NCBI RefSeq assembly: GCF_003122215.1
Contig: NZ_QEYD01000001.1
Location: 480,365-544,364, forward strand
DNA from: Pararhodobacter marinus
Lineage (GTDB): Bacteria > Pseudomonadota > Alphaproteobacteria > Rhodobacterales > Rhodobacteraceae
DNA: 64,000 bases
Direction of reading: 5' to 3'
Under the pieces are notes generated by a model, which ran no database searches, was not told the origin of the DNA, and saw only the letters and a list, made by a program, of their open reading frames with translations. The position numbers and the translations under genes are program-made. Below are positions 26,935-37,969 of the stretch, in pieces; position 1 is the first letter of the stretch; each line of letters starts with the position of its first letter.

Positions 26935-27605
26935 GCCATGCGCCTTTCATAGAAATCGATCGCCGGACCGGGCCGGTCATCGGCGACGATGCGGCCTTCG
27001 TCCAGCACGATGACGCGGTCGAAATCGCGCAGCAATTCCAGATCGTGCGAGATCATCACCACGTTCTGCGGCAGCTCGGCGATGGCGCGGGCGACGCGGC
27101 GCTTGTTGCGCAGGTCCAGAAGCGTGGTGGGTTCGTCGAAAACGATATGCGCGGGCGCCATCGCCATCACCCCGGCAAGCGCCAGAAGCTGCTTCTGCCC
27201 GCCCGACAACAGATGCGCGGGATGCTCGCGAAGCTCGGTCAGGTCATAGCGCGCCAGTGCCGACTCGACCCGCGCGCGGATCTCGTCGCGCGGCAGGCGC
27301 AGGTTTTTCAGCCCGAAGGCGAGGTCTTCCTCGACCACGGGAAAGACGATCTGGTTGTCGGGGTTCTGGAACACGAATCCCACGCGGCGCCGCACGGCCT
27401 TGCCCTCGGTCCGGGTATCCAGACCGTCGATCAGCACCTGTCCCTCGCTGGGCAGTTGCAAACCGTTCAGCAGCCGCGCGAAAGAGGATTTGCCTGACCC
27501 GTTGCCGCCGATCACCGCCACGCGCCGTTCTTCCAGCCGCAGGGACAGATCCTGCAGCACCACGCGCTCGCCATAGCGGTGGGTGACGTCGCGCAGCTCG
27601 ATCAT
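26931..27605 (-). CDS. bioM: Energy-coupling factor ATPase BioM
   Basis: 224 aa ABC ATPase. Walker A is [16 protein letters not shown], the signature is [16 protein letters not shown], and Walker B is [15 protein letters not shown]. It powers biotin uptake with BioN and BioY. It is first in the bioMNY order. I looked for a BioR-type site (TTATMTATAA) upstream and did not see one. Confidence 0.93.
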   Translation of the reverse strand: MIELRDVTHRYGERVVLQDLSLRLEERRVAVIGGNGSGKSSFARLLNGLQLPSEGQVLIDGLDTRTEGKAVRRRVGFVFQNPDNQIVFPVVEEDLAFGLKNLRLPRDEIRARVESALARYDLTELREHPAHLLSGGQKQLLALAGVMAMAPAHIVFDEPTTLLDLRNKRRVARAIAELPQNVVMISHDLELLRDFDRVIVLDEGRIVADDRPGPAIDFYERRMA

Positions 27606-27734
27606 CGCGCGGCCTGTGCTGCCTGCTTTCGCCGGTCCATCCCTCGATCCCTGCCTCGTCCCCGCCGCCAGCGCAACGCGCCCCTGAACTGCCCCGAACT
27701 CTGGTCTTTTGCAAGCGTCGGGGAAGCGGGCAGG

Positions 27735-28748
27735 TCAGCCGATCCACAAGGCGGCGGCCAGACCCAGCGCGGCGATCAGGCCAAAAGCCGCGCCGCCCTG
27801 CGCCAGCGGCGCCAGCCCCAGCGAGCGCAGCCGGTCGAAGCGGGTGGTCAGTCCCAGCCCGGCCAGCGCCGCCGACAGCAAAACCGGGGTGATCAGCGCC
27901 GTGGTCTCGCGCAAGGGCAGGGGCAGCAGACCGGCCGAGTTCAGAAGCACCAGCGCGATGAAGACCCACAGGAATCCCGGCACACCCGGGCCTTTTTCCC
28001 CTGCGGGCCCCTTTGCGACCGCGCCGTGGCTTCGGGCCAGGACCGCGATCACCCCTGCCAGCATCAGCACCCGGCCCAGCTTCATCGCCAGCGCGGCCTG
28101 GCCCGACGTCTCGCCCCCTGCAAAGCCCGCGCCGACGGCCTGCGCGACCTCGTGCAGCGACAGCCCGGCCCACAGGCCCGCCTGAACCGGCGTCAGGCCC
28201 AGCAGGCCGGCGGCCAGCGGGATCGCGAACAGGCCCAGCGTTCCCCACAGCGTGATCGTTGCCACGGCATAGCTGACGACCTCGACCCGCGCGCGGATCA
28301 CGCCATTGGCCCCGGCGATGGCCGAGGCGCCGCAAACCGCGCTGCCGGTGGCGATCAGCAGCGACAGGTCCGGGGCCACGCCCAGACGGCGGCCGATGGC
28401 ATGGCTTGCGGGCAAGGTCAGCGCCACGGCGGTCAGGATCGCCACGCCGCCGCCGATCCCGAAGGCGCCCAGATCCCCAAGCGTGATCTGCGCACCCAGA
28501 AGCGCCACCGCGCCGCGCATCAGCCCTTTGCCCGCAAAGGCGATACCGGGCTGCGCCGCGTCGGACGGCGCGCGCAGATTGGCCAGCGCCATGCCCAGAA
28601 GGATCGCCACGATCACCGGGCTCAGGGCGTGCAGGCCCGGCAACAGGCGCAGCGCGAAGGCCAGCGCCGTCACCCCGGCGACCAGGGCCAGCCCGGGCGC
28701 CAGAGGCAGCAGGCTCTTGCGGGGGATATGGGGCAGGGCGGCAGACAT
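27735..28748 (-). CDS. yeiH: YeiH-family (UPF0324) putative anion exporter
   Basis: 337 aa, about ten membrane spans. LSPVIVAILLGMALAN, LLIATGSAVCGASAIAG and LSLHEVAQAVGAGFAGG are family signatures. YeiH proteins are annotated as sulfate exporters from taurine/sulfur contexts, but the substrate is uncertain. A LysR-type gene is divergent, 78 bases away, as is usual for yeiH. Confidence 0.88.
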   Translation of the reverse strand: MSAALPHIPRKSLLPLAPGLALVAGVTALAFALRLLPGLHALSPVIVAILLGMALANLRAPSDAAQPGIAFAGKGLMRGAVALLGAQITLGDLGAFGIGGGVAILTAVALTLPASHAIGRRLGVAPDLSLLIATGSAVCGASAIAGANGVIRARVEVVSYAVATITLWGTLGLFAIPLAAGLLGLTPVQAGLWAGLSLHEVAQAVGAGFAGGETSGQAALAMKLGRVLMLAGVIAVLARSHGAVAKGPAGEKGPGVPGFLWVFIALVLLNSAGLLPLPLRETTALITPVLLSAALAGLGLTTRFDRLRSLGLAPLAQGGAAFGLIAALGLAAALWIG

Positions 28749-28800
28749 CCGGATTCCTCGGTCGGGCGCGTCGAAGGGAAGATAGAGCGGACCGAAAAAT

Positions 28801-28815
28801 CATTCCAACCGAATG
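28801..28815. promoter_or_regulatory. Inverted repeat in yeiH/LysR divergent promoter
   Basis: CATTC, five bases, GAATG in the 78-base gap between the divergent starts. Length and placement fit a LysR operator able to control both genes. Confidence 0.5.
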
Positions 28816-28826
28816 TTTTTCATGAA

Positions 28827-29729
28827 ATGATCGGATTGATCGATCAATTGGCCCATCCCGTGACCCTTGAACAATTGCGCATCTTCCTGGCCGTGGCCCG
28901 GCACGAGCATGTCACCCGCGCCGCGAAGCAGCTCAACCTGACGCAATCGGCGGTCAGCGCGGCGCTTGCCGCGCTGGAAGCGCAGCATGGCGTGGCACTG
29001 TTCGATCGCGTCGGGCGGGGTATCGCGCTGAACGAGGCCGGGCGGGGTTTCCTGCCCCGCGCGGCCGAAGTTCTGCGCCGCGCCGAAGAGGCGAGGCGCT
29101 GGCTTGCCGATCTGCGCGGGGGCGAAACCGGGACCCTGCGTCTGCAGGCCAGCCAGACCGTCGCCAGCTACGCCCTGCCGCGCCACCTGATGCGGTTCCG
29201 TGCCCGTCACCCCGGCATCGCGCTGAGCTTCCGGCAGGGCAATACGGCGCAGGTTCTGGCTGCATTGCGCGCGGGCGAGGCCGATCTGGGGCTGGTCGAA
29301 GGTCGGATCGACGGCGCCGAATTCGAAACCGAGGTGATCGGCGAGGACCGGCTGCTCTTGCTGACGGCGCCCGATCACCCGTGGCAGCACCGCGCGCCGG
29401 GGCCTGCCGATCTGGCGCAGGGCGACTGGGTCCTGCGCGAGCCGGGATCGGGCACGCGCGCGCAATTCGACGCCGAGATGCAGGCGCTGGGCGTGGCGAT
29501 CCTTCCGGTGCTGGAATTGCCGTCGAACGAGGCCTGCATCGCGGCGGTGGAAACCGGGCATGGCGCGACCGTGCTGTCGGCGCTGGCTGCCGCGCCGCAC
29601 CTGGAGCGCGGCCATGTCCGCGCGGCGTCGCTGGCCTTTCCCCGACGGCTGTTCCACGCGGTCACGCACCGCGCCCGCCACCGCAGCCGTGCCGCGTCCG
29701 CCTTTCTGGACCTGCTGCGCGACGGGTGA
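28827..29729 (+). CDS. LysR-family transcriptional regulator
   Basis: 300 aa. The helix-turn-helix spans about residues 12-60 (LEQLRIFLAVARHEHVTRAA, then QLNLTQSAVSAALAALE). The substrate-binding domain covers the rest, with TLRLQASQTVASYALPRHL and ATVLSALAAAP. It is most like the CysL/YeiE group that controls adjacent yeiH genes. The start is uncertain: ATG 28827 lacks a ribosome site, and a GTG at 28860 would give the compact start TLEQLRIFL. Confidence 0.88.
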   Translation: MIGLIDQLAHPVTLEQLRIFLAVARHEHVTRAAKQLNLTQSAVSAALAALEAQHGVALFDRVGRGIALNEAGRGFLPRAAEVLRRAEEARRWLADLRGGETGTLRLQASQTVASYALPRHLMRFRARHPGIALSFRQGNTAQVLAALRAGEADLGLVEGRIDGAEFETEVIGEDRLLLLTAPDHPWQHRAPGPADLAQGDWVLREPGSGTRAQFDAEMQALGVAILPVLELPSNEACIAAVETGHGATVLSALAAAPHLERGHVRAASLAFPRRLFHAVTHRARHRSRAASAFLDLLRDG

Positions 29730-29831
29730 GTCGCTGTTCCCCGTCCCCCGCGTTGGGAGTCCCGTCCGGCGACCCGACGACCCGGCGCCACGGCATCGCC
29801 GCCCACCGTTTCGGGGCGCCGAAGCCCTTCC

Positions 29832-30101
29832 CTATCGGCCAAGTGCCGTTTCCCAGGCGTAGAGGAAATCGCGGCGTTTGATCTCGTCGAGATAGGTCAA
29901 CAGGCCGGGTGTCAGCCGGACCGGAAGAAAGGTTCCGATATGGTTGCGGACCTGACGCTCGATCTGGGTCCCTGGCGCGCGTGTCGGGATCAGCGGCAGC
30001 AACGGCGTCCGATCGGCAAGGATGCCTTGGCCTTCGCGGGACAGAAGGAAGCCGATGAACGCGGCCGCCAGATCCGCATTCCGGGCGCCCGTCGGGACGC
30101 G
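29832..30101 (-). pseudogene. C-terminal remnant of an ABC transporter substrate-binding protein
   Basis: The minus-strand frame ending at 29832 reads VPTGARNADLAAAF, IGFLLSREGQGILADRTPLL and later LTPGLLTYLDEIKRRDFLYA. This is the C-terminal end of an iron/thiamine-type periplasmic binding protein. About 75 residues remain. No signal peptide or N-terminal domain is present, and the upstream sequence switches abruptly to response-regulator fragments in another frame. It is a deletion remnant, not an expressed gene. Confidence 0.7.
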
Positions 30102-30340
30102 GCGACATCTTCCTTGGTCAGTACCCGGCCCATGTTGCGGATCAGGATCTCCAGCAACTGCACTTCGCGTGCACATCTGTCTTTCGCGGTCACCGATCAT
30201 GGCGCGTTTCGTGGCCCGGTCGCTGATCAGCGAACCGGCGCTGAAAGTGTTGCCGGCATCGCCTGCCCGCCTTCGCAACGATCGGACAACCTCGTAGCCG
30301 CTGCGCCCGGTCAGCTTCACACGAAGAACGGTGTCGACCT
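30101..30340 (-). pseudogene. Remnant of an OmpR-type response regulator
   Basis: Two fragments are seen on the minus strand in different frames. LTGRSGYEVVRSLRRR (about 30268-30315) resembles the end of the receiver beta-3/alpha-3 region (LPGRDGLEVLRALR in TctD-like proteins). REVQLLEILIRNMGRVLTKE (about 30112-30172) is the start of an OmpR/PhoB winged helix. The phosphoacceptor region, the linker and the recognition helix are missing. The winged-helix piece stops where the binding-protein fragment begins, so an internal deletion probably fused the two. Confidence 0.6.
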
Positions 30341-30502
30341 TGAGACGCCGAAAAAGCTCGTTCGCTTTGTTCCCGTCGCGGTCGACCCTATGCTCTCGGC
30401 ACCCTTGTGCCGATCAATCTGAACTTCGTTCTGGGCGGGGCTACCCGGGCCAGATCCGGGGCGGCACGCGTTTTGGCGCGGGGCTTCCGACCGTGCAGGA
30501 AA

Positions 30503-30538
30503 AAAAGGGTTCGCGCAGTGCTATGCGCGAACCCTTTT
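30503..30538 (-). terminator. Rho-independent terminator of gyrB
   Basis: On the minus strand AAAAGGGTTCGCGCA, loop TAGCAC, TGCGCGAACCCTTTTTTT: a 15-base stem and a run of seven Ts, 23 bases after the gyrB stop. Confidence 0.9.
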
Positions 30539-30560
30539 CGGATCAGGTGTCGAGGTCGGA

Positions 30561-33098
<2,538 letters not shown>

Positions 33099-33485
33099 CT
33101 ATCCGCGCGCCAACCGCGCGATCGCCATCGGCACCCCGTCCTCGCCGCGCCACTCCACCACCAGCGCGCCGTCGGTGCCCATGCGCAGAAACAGCCCCAG
33201 CCCGTCGATGCAATGCTCGTGCCCGGTGACGATCTGTTCATGCCCGGCGGCGGAGAAAAACGCGAAGGGTTCAAGCCCCGTCTGGAAGCGCCAGCGCGCG
33301 GTGCAGGGGGCCTCGCCGGGATAGAAGGCTACGCCGCTGTCCGCGTCCAGATCGATATCGATCCGCCATGCCGTCCCTCCGCGTTGCGATCCCTCGCCGC
33401 TCCATTGTCCCTGCAGGTCCGTAGGGATGGTCTGCGCGCTCAGGGGCGCGGCGGCGAGCAACAGAAGGGCAAGAAGGGCGCGCAT
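33099..33485 (-). CDS. Small exported protein of unknown function
   Basis: 128 aa with a clear signal peptide (MRALLALLLLAAAPLSAQT). The mature part has many short beta strands, GQWSGEGSQRG near its start, and two cysteines that could pair. It looks like a small periplasmic beta-sandwich or lipocalin-like protein. It lies 60 bases after the DUF6958 gene on the same strand, and may or may not share its transcript. Confidence 0.7.
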   Translation of the reverse strand: MRALLALLLLAAAPLSAQTIPTDLQGQWSGEGSQRGGTAWRIDIDLDADSGVAFYPGEAPCTARWRFQTGLEPFAFFSAAGHEQIVTGHEHCIDGLGLFLRMGTDGALVVEWRGEDGVPMAIARLARG

Positions 33486-33545
33486 CGAAAGGCTCCGGCG
33501 GGGGTGGGGATCAGAGCGCCATGCTGACGCGGGGCCCCGTCTGCG

Positions 33546-33836
33546 TCAAGCGCGCCACAGCCGCACGGGCGCTTTCGGGGCGCGTGTGATCAGCCGCTTG
33601 GCTTCCAGATCCAGCTGGACGCATTTCATCCACCAGCCGACTTTCTCGCCGCCGGGAAACAGATCCCCGGGCAGGTGCGCGACCATGGCCGCCTGTGCCT
33701 CGCGCGGGGTCATGCCGGGCGCGCTGTCAGGCAGAACCGCCATCAGCGCCGCGCGCGCAGCCTCGTATTTCGCGCGGTCGACCCGCGTGGTGCGGCCCGG
33801 GGAATTGACGTTCTCGACCTCGATCTTCTCGTTCAT
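33546..33836 (-). CDS. DUF6958-family protein
   Basis: 96 aa. IEVENVNSPGRTTRVDRAKY at the start and HLPGDLFPGGEKVGWWMKC with VQLDLEAKRLI in the second half match DUF6958, a small family of unknown function. The latter half resembles a winged-helix fold. The ATG overlaps the DUF6151 stop as ATGA, so it is translated with that gene in the TetR operon. Confidence 0.72.
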   Translation of the reverse strand: MNEKIEVENVNSPGRTTRVDRAKYEAARAALMAVLPDSAPGMTPREAQAAMVAHLPGDLFPGGEKVGWWMKCVQLDLEAKRLITRAPKAPVRLWRA

Positions 33837-34354
33837 TGGGTAACCTCCAAGGGGGGCATCGGTTCGAGCGGAAAGCGCCGGAACCCGGTCGCTGCCCAGG
33901 ACAGCAGCAATTTCCCCATGAACCGCGCCGTCTGCCGTTTCGCGCCGGGAATGCCGTCATCGGGCAGCGGGCCATCGACGTCCATCAGCATCGTCCGCAA
34001 TTCGGGCGGAGGCGGGGCGTCGAAGCGCGCAGCATAAAGCGACAGCCAGTGCCCGCCGGGAAAGTTCAGGTATAGCGGGCTGTTGCAGCACACGGCCACC
34101 ACCCGCCGCGACCCCTTGGGTGAGAGCCGGTGTTCGCGCAGATGCCCGGCCCCGCGAAGAACCGTCACCCGGTCCTTTCGCCACATCACGTAAGGCGTGC
34201 CGCCATGGGCATCCGCGACGGGCACCGCCCCGGGCAACGCCGCCAGCTCGGCCCCGGCTGTACGGCACGAGGTGCAATGGCAGGTGGCGGTCATGATCGG
34301 GCCGCCGGTCAGTTCCAGCGCGGTGTCGCCGCAGCGGCAGGTGATCGTGCTCAT
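33833..34354 (-). CDS. DUF6151 (GFA-like zinc-binding) protein
   Basis: 173 aa. The N-terminus has a CRCG motif and CHCTSC, the zinc pattern of the GFA/CENP-V fold, which also includes glutathione-dependent formaldehyde-activating enzymes. VVAVCCNSPLYLNFPG adds a further Cys pair. DUF6151 members are uncharacterised; binding of glutathione or a small electrophile is an inference from the fold. The start overlaps the TetR stop as ATGA. Confidence 0.75.
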   Translation of the reverse strand: MSTITCRCGDTALELTGGPIMTATCHCTSCRTAGAELAALPGAVPVADAHGGTPYVMWRKDRVTVLRGAGHLREHRLSPKGSRRVVAVCCNSPLYLNFPGGHWLSLYAARFDAPPPPELRTMLMDVDGPLPDDGIPGAKRQTARFMGKLLLSWAATGFRRFPLEPMPPLEVTQ

Positions 34355-34971
34355 GTCTCTCTCCCGAAAATCAGCGCGACATAGCGGGTCAGATGGTCGA
34401 TCGCCTCGCGCGCCGCCGCCTCGCCGCCGCCGGCCTTGGCCATGACGAAGGCGCCCTGCAGGACCGCCTGCGTATGCCGCGCAAGGCTGGGCGCATCGGG
34501 CGCATTGATCCCGCCCGCGGCCATCGCGGCAGCGATATCGGCCTCCAGCGTCGCGGCATGGCCGAAGATCGCGGCGCCGCAGGCGTCGGCGATGGCGGGG
34601 TGGGTGGCGTGCACTTCCTCGGCCATGGTGCCGGCCAGACAGGTCCATTCCCAGAGCGCGCCACCGATCAGCGCGCGGCGAAAGGCCAGATAGGCGAAGA
34701 CGCGGTCCAGCGGATCCTCGGGCGCGTGATACGGCGCCGAGGCAAACAGCGCGCCCGTGGAACGGCCCCAGAACTCGGCCGCGGCCACGCCCAGCGCTTC
34801 CTTGCTGGCGAAATGGTGAAAGAACGCGCCTTTGGTCACGCCTGCGCGGACGCAGATCTCGTCAACGCTGGTCGCGGCATAACCCTTGGCGCGGATCACG
34901 TCGCGCGCGGCCTCAAGGATGCGAAGACGGGCGGCGCCGCGCTCGGGGGATTGTCTTGTGGGCCGGGGCAT
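34351..34971 (-). CDS. TetR/AcrR-family transcriptional regulator
   Basis: 206 aa. The N-terminal HTH is typical (RILEAARDVIRAKGYAATSV then AGVTKGAFFHHFASKEAL). The ligand domain has CLAGTMAEEVHATHPAIADA, common in YcdC/AcrR-like regulators. It heads an operon with DUF6151 and DUF6958 through ATGA overlaps. A palindromic site lies 10 bases ahead, so it probably represses its own operon. Confidence 0.9.
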   Translation of the reverse strand: MPRPTRQSPERGAARLRILEAARDVIRAKGYAATSVDEICVRAGVTKGAFFHHFASKEALGVAAAEFWGRSTGALFASAPYHAPEDPLDRVFAYLAFRRALIGGALWEWTCLAGTMAEEVHATHPAIADACGAAIFGHAATLEADIAAAMAAGGINAPDAPSLARHTQAVLQGAFVMAKAGGGEAAAREAIDHLTRYVALIFGRET

Positions 34972-34980
34972 GGCGTGACC

Positions 34981-34998
34981 ATACCATCCGGTCGGTAT
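34981..34998. promoter_or_regulatory. Palindromic TetR operator candidate
   Basis: ATACCATCCGGTCGGTAT: outer ATACC/GGTAT arms and a CCGG core pair, with 14 of 18 bases symmetric. It fills the gap between the VOC stop and the TetR start and resembles the ATACCGACCGG-type operators of TetR proteins. Confidence 0.6.
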
Positions 34999-35415
34999 TC
35001 AGGCAAGCGCCCCGTCGGAATCGAGCGGCCAGAACGGGTTATGCGCCACCTCCCAGACATGCCCGTCGGGATCGGCGTAATAGCCCGAATACCCGCCCCA
35101 GAACACCGCCTCGGGGGCCTTCAGCGGTGTCGCGCCGCAATCCAGCGCCCGCGCATAAGCGGCATCCACGGCCTCGCGGCTGTCGAAATTCTGCGCCAGT
35201 GTCACGGCGCCGGTCCCAAGGGCGGCGCCCGGCCGGCCCTGATCCTCGGCCAGCGATTCCAGTCCGAACAATCCCAGCTTCATGCCGCCCAGATCGTAGA
35301 ACACCACGCCCGGCGCGTCCTCTTCCGGCTGCCAGCCCAGCGCAGCGTAGAACGCCTTGGCCCTCTCCAGATCCGCCACGCCCAGCGTGACAAGGGTGAT
35401 GCGCTGCGCCTTCAT
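34999..35415 (-). CDS. VOC-family (glyoxalase/bleomycin-resistance fold) protein
   Basis: 138 aa. ITLVTLGVADLERAKAFYAA opens the first beta-alpha-beta-beta-beta unit, and GYSGYYADPDGHVWEVAHNP ends the second with a metal-ligand Glu position. Members bind metals and small molecules; no specific reaction can be assigned. The ATG overlaps the recF stop as ATGA. Confidence 0.85.
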   Translation of the reverse strand: MKAQRITLVTLGVADLERAKAFYAALGWQPEEDAPGVVFYDLGGMKLGLFGLESLAEDQGRPGAALGTGAVTLAQNFDSREAVDAAYARALDCGATPLKAPEAVFWGGYSGYYADPDGHVWEVAHNPFWPLDSDGALA

Positions 35416-36500
35416 GCCAGCTCCTCTTCGTGCAGACGGGAATTGCCCTGATCCTCGGTCACGCGGAACACCTGCGCGCGGGCGCCCAGCGGCGTGAAAA
35501 GCTCCGGCCCGGTCCCGGTCAGGAATGCCTGCGCCCCAAGCGCGCAGATCGCGTCGTAAAGCGCCGCGCGCCGGGCGTCATCGAGATGCGCGGCCACCTC
35601 GTCCAGCAGCAGAAGCGGGGCATGGCCGACCTCGGCATGAAGCGCGCGCGCATGAGCCAGAACGGTCGAGATCAGCAGCGCCTTCTGCTCGCCGGTCGAG
35701 CATTGCGCGGCGGGCCATCCCCGCGCGGCCCAGATCGCCGACAGATCGGCGCGATGCGGCCCGATCAGGCTGCGCCCGGCCGCCATATCGCGCCGCCGCC
35801 CCTCGGCCAGCGCCGAGGCCAGGTCTTCGGGACTGTCATCGGCCAGCGTCAGCTCGGGTTGCGGAAAGGGGCTGTCCGTATCCACGGCGCCCGCCAGCCG
35901 CGCCAGCGCGGCGCGACGATTGTCGCGCATCGCGCCACCCGCTTCGGCCATCCGCGCCTCCAAGGCCCCGTACCAGCGCGGATCGGTGACGCCGTCGCGC
36001 AGCAGCCGGTTGCGCTGCCGCATGGCCTTTTCATAGGCCAGCGCGACCTCGGCATGATCGGGCACGAAGCCCAGCACCAGCCGGTCCAGGAACCGCCGCC
36101 GCCCCTCGGCCGCCTCGATCCAAAGCCGGTCCATCGCAGGGGTGAGCCACAGCATCGGCACCAGCCGGCCCAGACCGGATTGCGGCGCCGCCTTGCCGTC
36201 GATGCGGACCTGTCGCGGCTGCCCGGGCGCGGCGCCGGTCTCGATCTCGTGCGCGGTGCCGTCGCGCCCGATCTCGCCCTCGATCTTCCAGCCCAGACCG
36301 GCAGGTTGCGCGCCCAGCTCGTCCCCCGACGCGCGCCGCAGGCCCCGGCCGGGCGACAACAACGACACGGCTTCCAGAAGATTGGTCTTCCCCGCCCCGT
36401 TCGCGCCGAACAGAACCACGGGCCGCCCGTCGAACGCCACCTCGGTTCGCGGATGCGAACGGAAGCGCGACAGGGTGAGGCGGGTCAGGCGCAGGGACAT
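35412..36500 (-). CDS. recF: DNA replication and repair protein RecF
   Basis: 362 aa ABC-type ATPase. Walker A is FGANGAGKTNLLEAV, the signature region CSTGEQKALLISTVLAHARA, and Walker B LLLDEVAAHLD. RecF loads RecA at gaps with RecO and RecR. It lies beyond dnaN as in many chromosomes, but a 220-base gap with two inverted repeat elements separates them. Confidence 0.95.
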   Translation of the reverse strand: MSLRLTRLTLSRFRSHPRTEVAFDGRPVVLFGANGAGKTNLLEAVSLLSPGRGLRRASGDELGAQPAGLGWKIEGEIGRDGTAHEIETGAAPGQPRQVRIDGKAAPQSGLGRLVPMLWLTPAMDRLWIEAAEGRRRFLDRLVLGFVPDHAEVALAYEKAMRQRNRLLRDGVTDPRWYGALEARMAEAGGAMRDNRRAALARLAGAVDTDSPFPQPELTLADDSPEDLASALAEGRRRDMAAGRSLIGPHRADLSAIWAARGWPAAQCSTGEQKALLISTVLAHARALHAEVGHAPLLLLDEVAAHLDDARRAALYDAICALGAQAFLTGTGPELFTPLGARAQVFRVTEDQGNSRLHEEELA

Positions 36501-36545
36501 GCGAAAGGGTTACGGAACAATCCCCGGCGCCGCAAGGAACCCCGG

Positions 36546-36595
36546 CACCCGGGGGATCCTCCCCCGGACCCCCTGGGATATTTGAGGAACAAAGA
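36546..36595 (+). repeat. Intergenic hairpin/GGATATTT element, copy C
   Basis: Plus-strand CCCGGGGGATCCTCCCCCGG hairpin, then GGGATATTTGAGGAACAAAG. It faces copy D head to head. It is the one copy that does not follow a gene in its own direction: it lies just upstream of recF. Confidence 0.75.
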
Positions 36596-36626
36596 CGGCG
36601 GAGGTTAACGAAGGGTCAAGGCCCGC

Positions 36627-36691
36627 GTCTTTGTTCTCCAAGTATCCTCGGGGGGTGAGGCCGAATGGCCGAGGGGGGCAGACAGCCCCCT
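36627..36691 (-). repeat. Intergenic hairpin/GGATATTT element, copy D
   Basis: Minus-strand GGGGGCT..GCCCCCC hairpin and GGCC stem, then GAGGATACTTGGAGAACAAAG. It starts 30 bases after the dnaN stop and points with dnaN. Its GAACAAAGAC end faces the same sequence of copy C across 30 bases. Confidence 0.75.
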
Positions 36692-36720
36692 CTCAACCCG
36701 TCCATCCTGTGCGGCGCGCG

Positions 36721-37839
36721 TCAGACGCGCATCGGCATCACGACATAGACCGCCGAGGTATCCGATCCCTCGCGCACCAGCGCCGGTTCGCCCGAGGAAT
36801 TGAACATGAAGACCGCGTTCTCGCGGTCGATCTGGCTGGCGATTTCCAGCAGGTATTTCGCGTTGAAGCCGATCTCGAGATGCTCGTCGCCATAAGCCAC
36901 GACCAGTTCTTCCTCGGCGGTGCCGCTGTCGGGAGCGTTGACGCTGAGCGTGAGCTTGTCCTCGTCGAGGATCAGCTTCACCGCGCGCGACCGCTCGGAC
37001 GACACCGTCGCCACCCGGTCCACGGCTTTCGAGAAATCGCTGGCATCGACTTCCAGCCGCTTGGTGTTGCCCGCCGGGATGACGCGCGAATAATCGGGGA
37101 AGGTGCCGTCGATCACCTTCGAGGTCAGCGCGATTTCCGGCGTAGCGAAGCGCACCTTGGTTTCGCTGACCGAGATGGCGATGTCGGCTTCGTCGTCGTC
37201 GAGCAGCTTGCGCAGCTCGTTCACCGTCTTGCGCGGCACGATCACGCCGGGCATGCCGGCCGCGTCTTCGGGCAGCGCCGCGTCGATACGGGCCAGCCGG
37301 TGGCCGTCGGTCGCCACGCAGCGCAGGGCGCGGCCATTCTCGGTTTCGGCCACATGCATGTAGACGCCGTTCAGGTAATAGCGCGTCTCTTCGGTCGAGA
37401 TGGCGAATTTCGATTTCTCGAACAGCCGCTTCAGATCGCCCGCCTTGGCCGAGAAATTCGTCTGGTATTCCGACGAGGCCATGACCGGGAAATCCTCGCG
37501 CGGGAGGGTCGCCAGCGAGAAGGTCGAGCGCCCGGCTTCGACCGTCAGCCGCCCGGTGCGCTGATCGTCGGTCAGCGAGACCAGCGCGCCATCGGGCAGC
37601 TTGCGCACGATCTCGTGCAGCATCACCGCCGAGACCGTCGTCGCGCCCGCGCGCTCGACCATGGCGGCGGTGCGGTCGACCACCTCGATATCCAGATCGG
37701 TGGCGCGGAAGCTGACCGTCGCATCCTCGGCCTCGATCAGCACATTGGCCAGGATCGGGATCGTGTTGCGACGCTCGACCACCGACTGGGCCTGTGACAC
37801 GGCCTTCAGCAGCGTTGCGCGTTCGATGCTGATCTTCAT
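36721..37839 (-). CDS. dnaN: DNA polymerase III sliding clamp (beta subunit)
   Basis: 372 aa, three repeated clamp domains. MKISIERATLLKAVSQAQSV opens and ends SDTSAVYVVMPMRV, the usual clamp C-terminus. It forms the ring that tethers DNA polymerase III. ATG 37839 matches the family; a GTG/ATG six codons earlier is not supported. dnaA lies 130 bases upstream. Confidence 0.97.
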   Translation of the reverse strand: MKISIERATLLKAVSQAQSVVERRNTIPILANVLIEAEDATVSFRATDLDIEVVDRTAAMVERAGATTVSAVMLHEIVRKLPDGALVSLTDDQRTGRLTVEAGRSTFSLATLPREDFPVMASSEYQTNFSAKAGDLKRLFEKSKFAISTEETRYYLNGVYMHVAETENGRALRCVATDGHRLARIDAALPEDAAGMPGVIVPRKTVNELRKLLDDDEADIAISVSETKVRFATPEIALTSKVIDGTFPDYSRVIPAGNTKRLEVDASDFSKAVDRVATVSSERSRAVKLILDEDKLTLSVNAPDSGTAEEELVVAYGDEHLEIGFNAKYLLEIASQIDRENAVFMFNSSGEPALVREGSDTSAVYVVMPMRV

Positions 37840-37969
37840 CGTCGATCCCTCCGACACGTCAGGCCGGTCCCGGCAGGCGCCGGTCCGGCCATTTTACTCT
37901 TTGTGTGTTTGTTTGCGTGGGTTTGACAGCAAGGTCAAGGTTCACGCGCTGTTCTTGGGTCCCGTGGGC

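Noticed and set aside
27606..27734. BioR regulatory site upstream of bioMNY
   Set aside because: No TTATMTATAA-like palindrome could be found in the gap.
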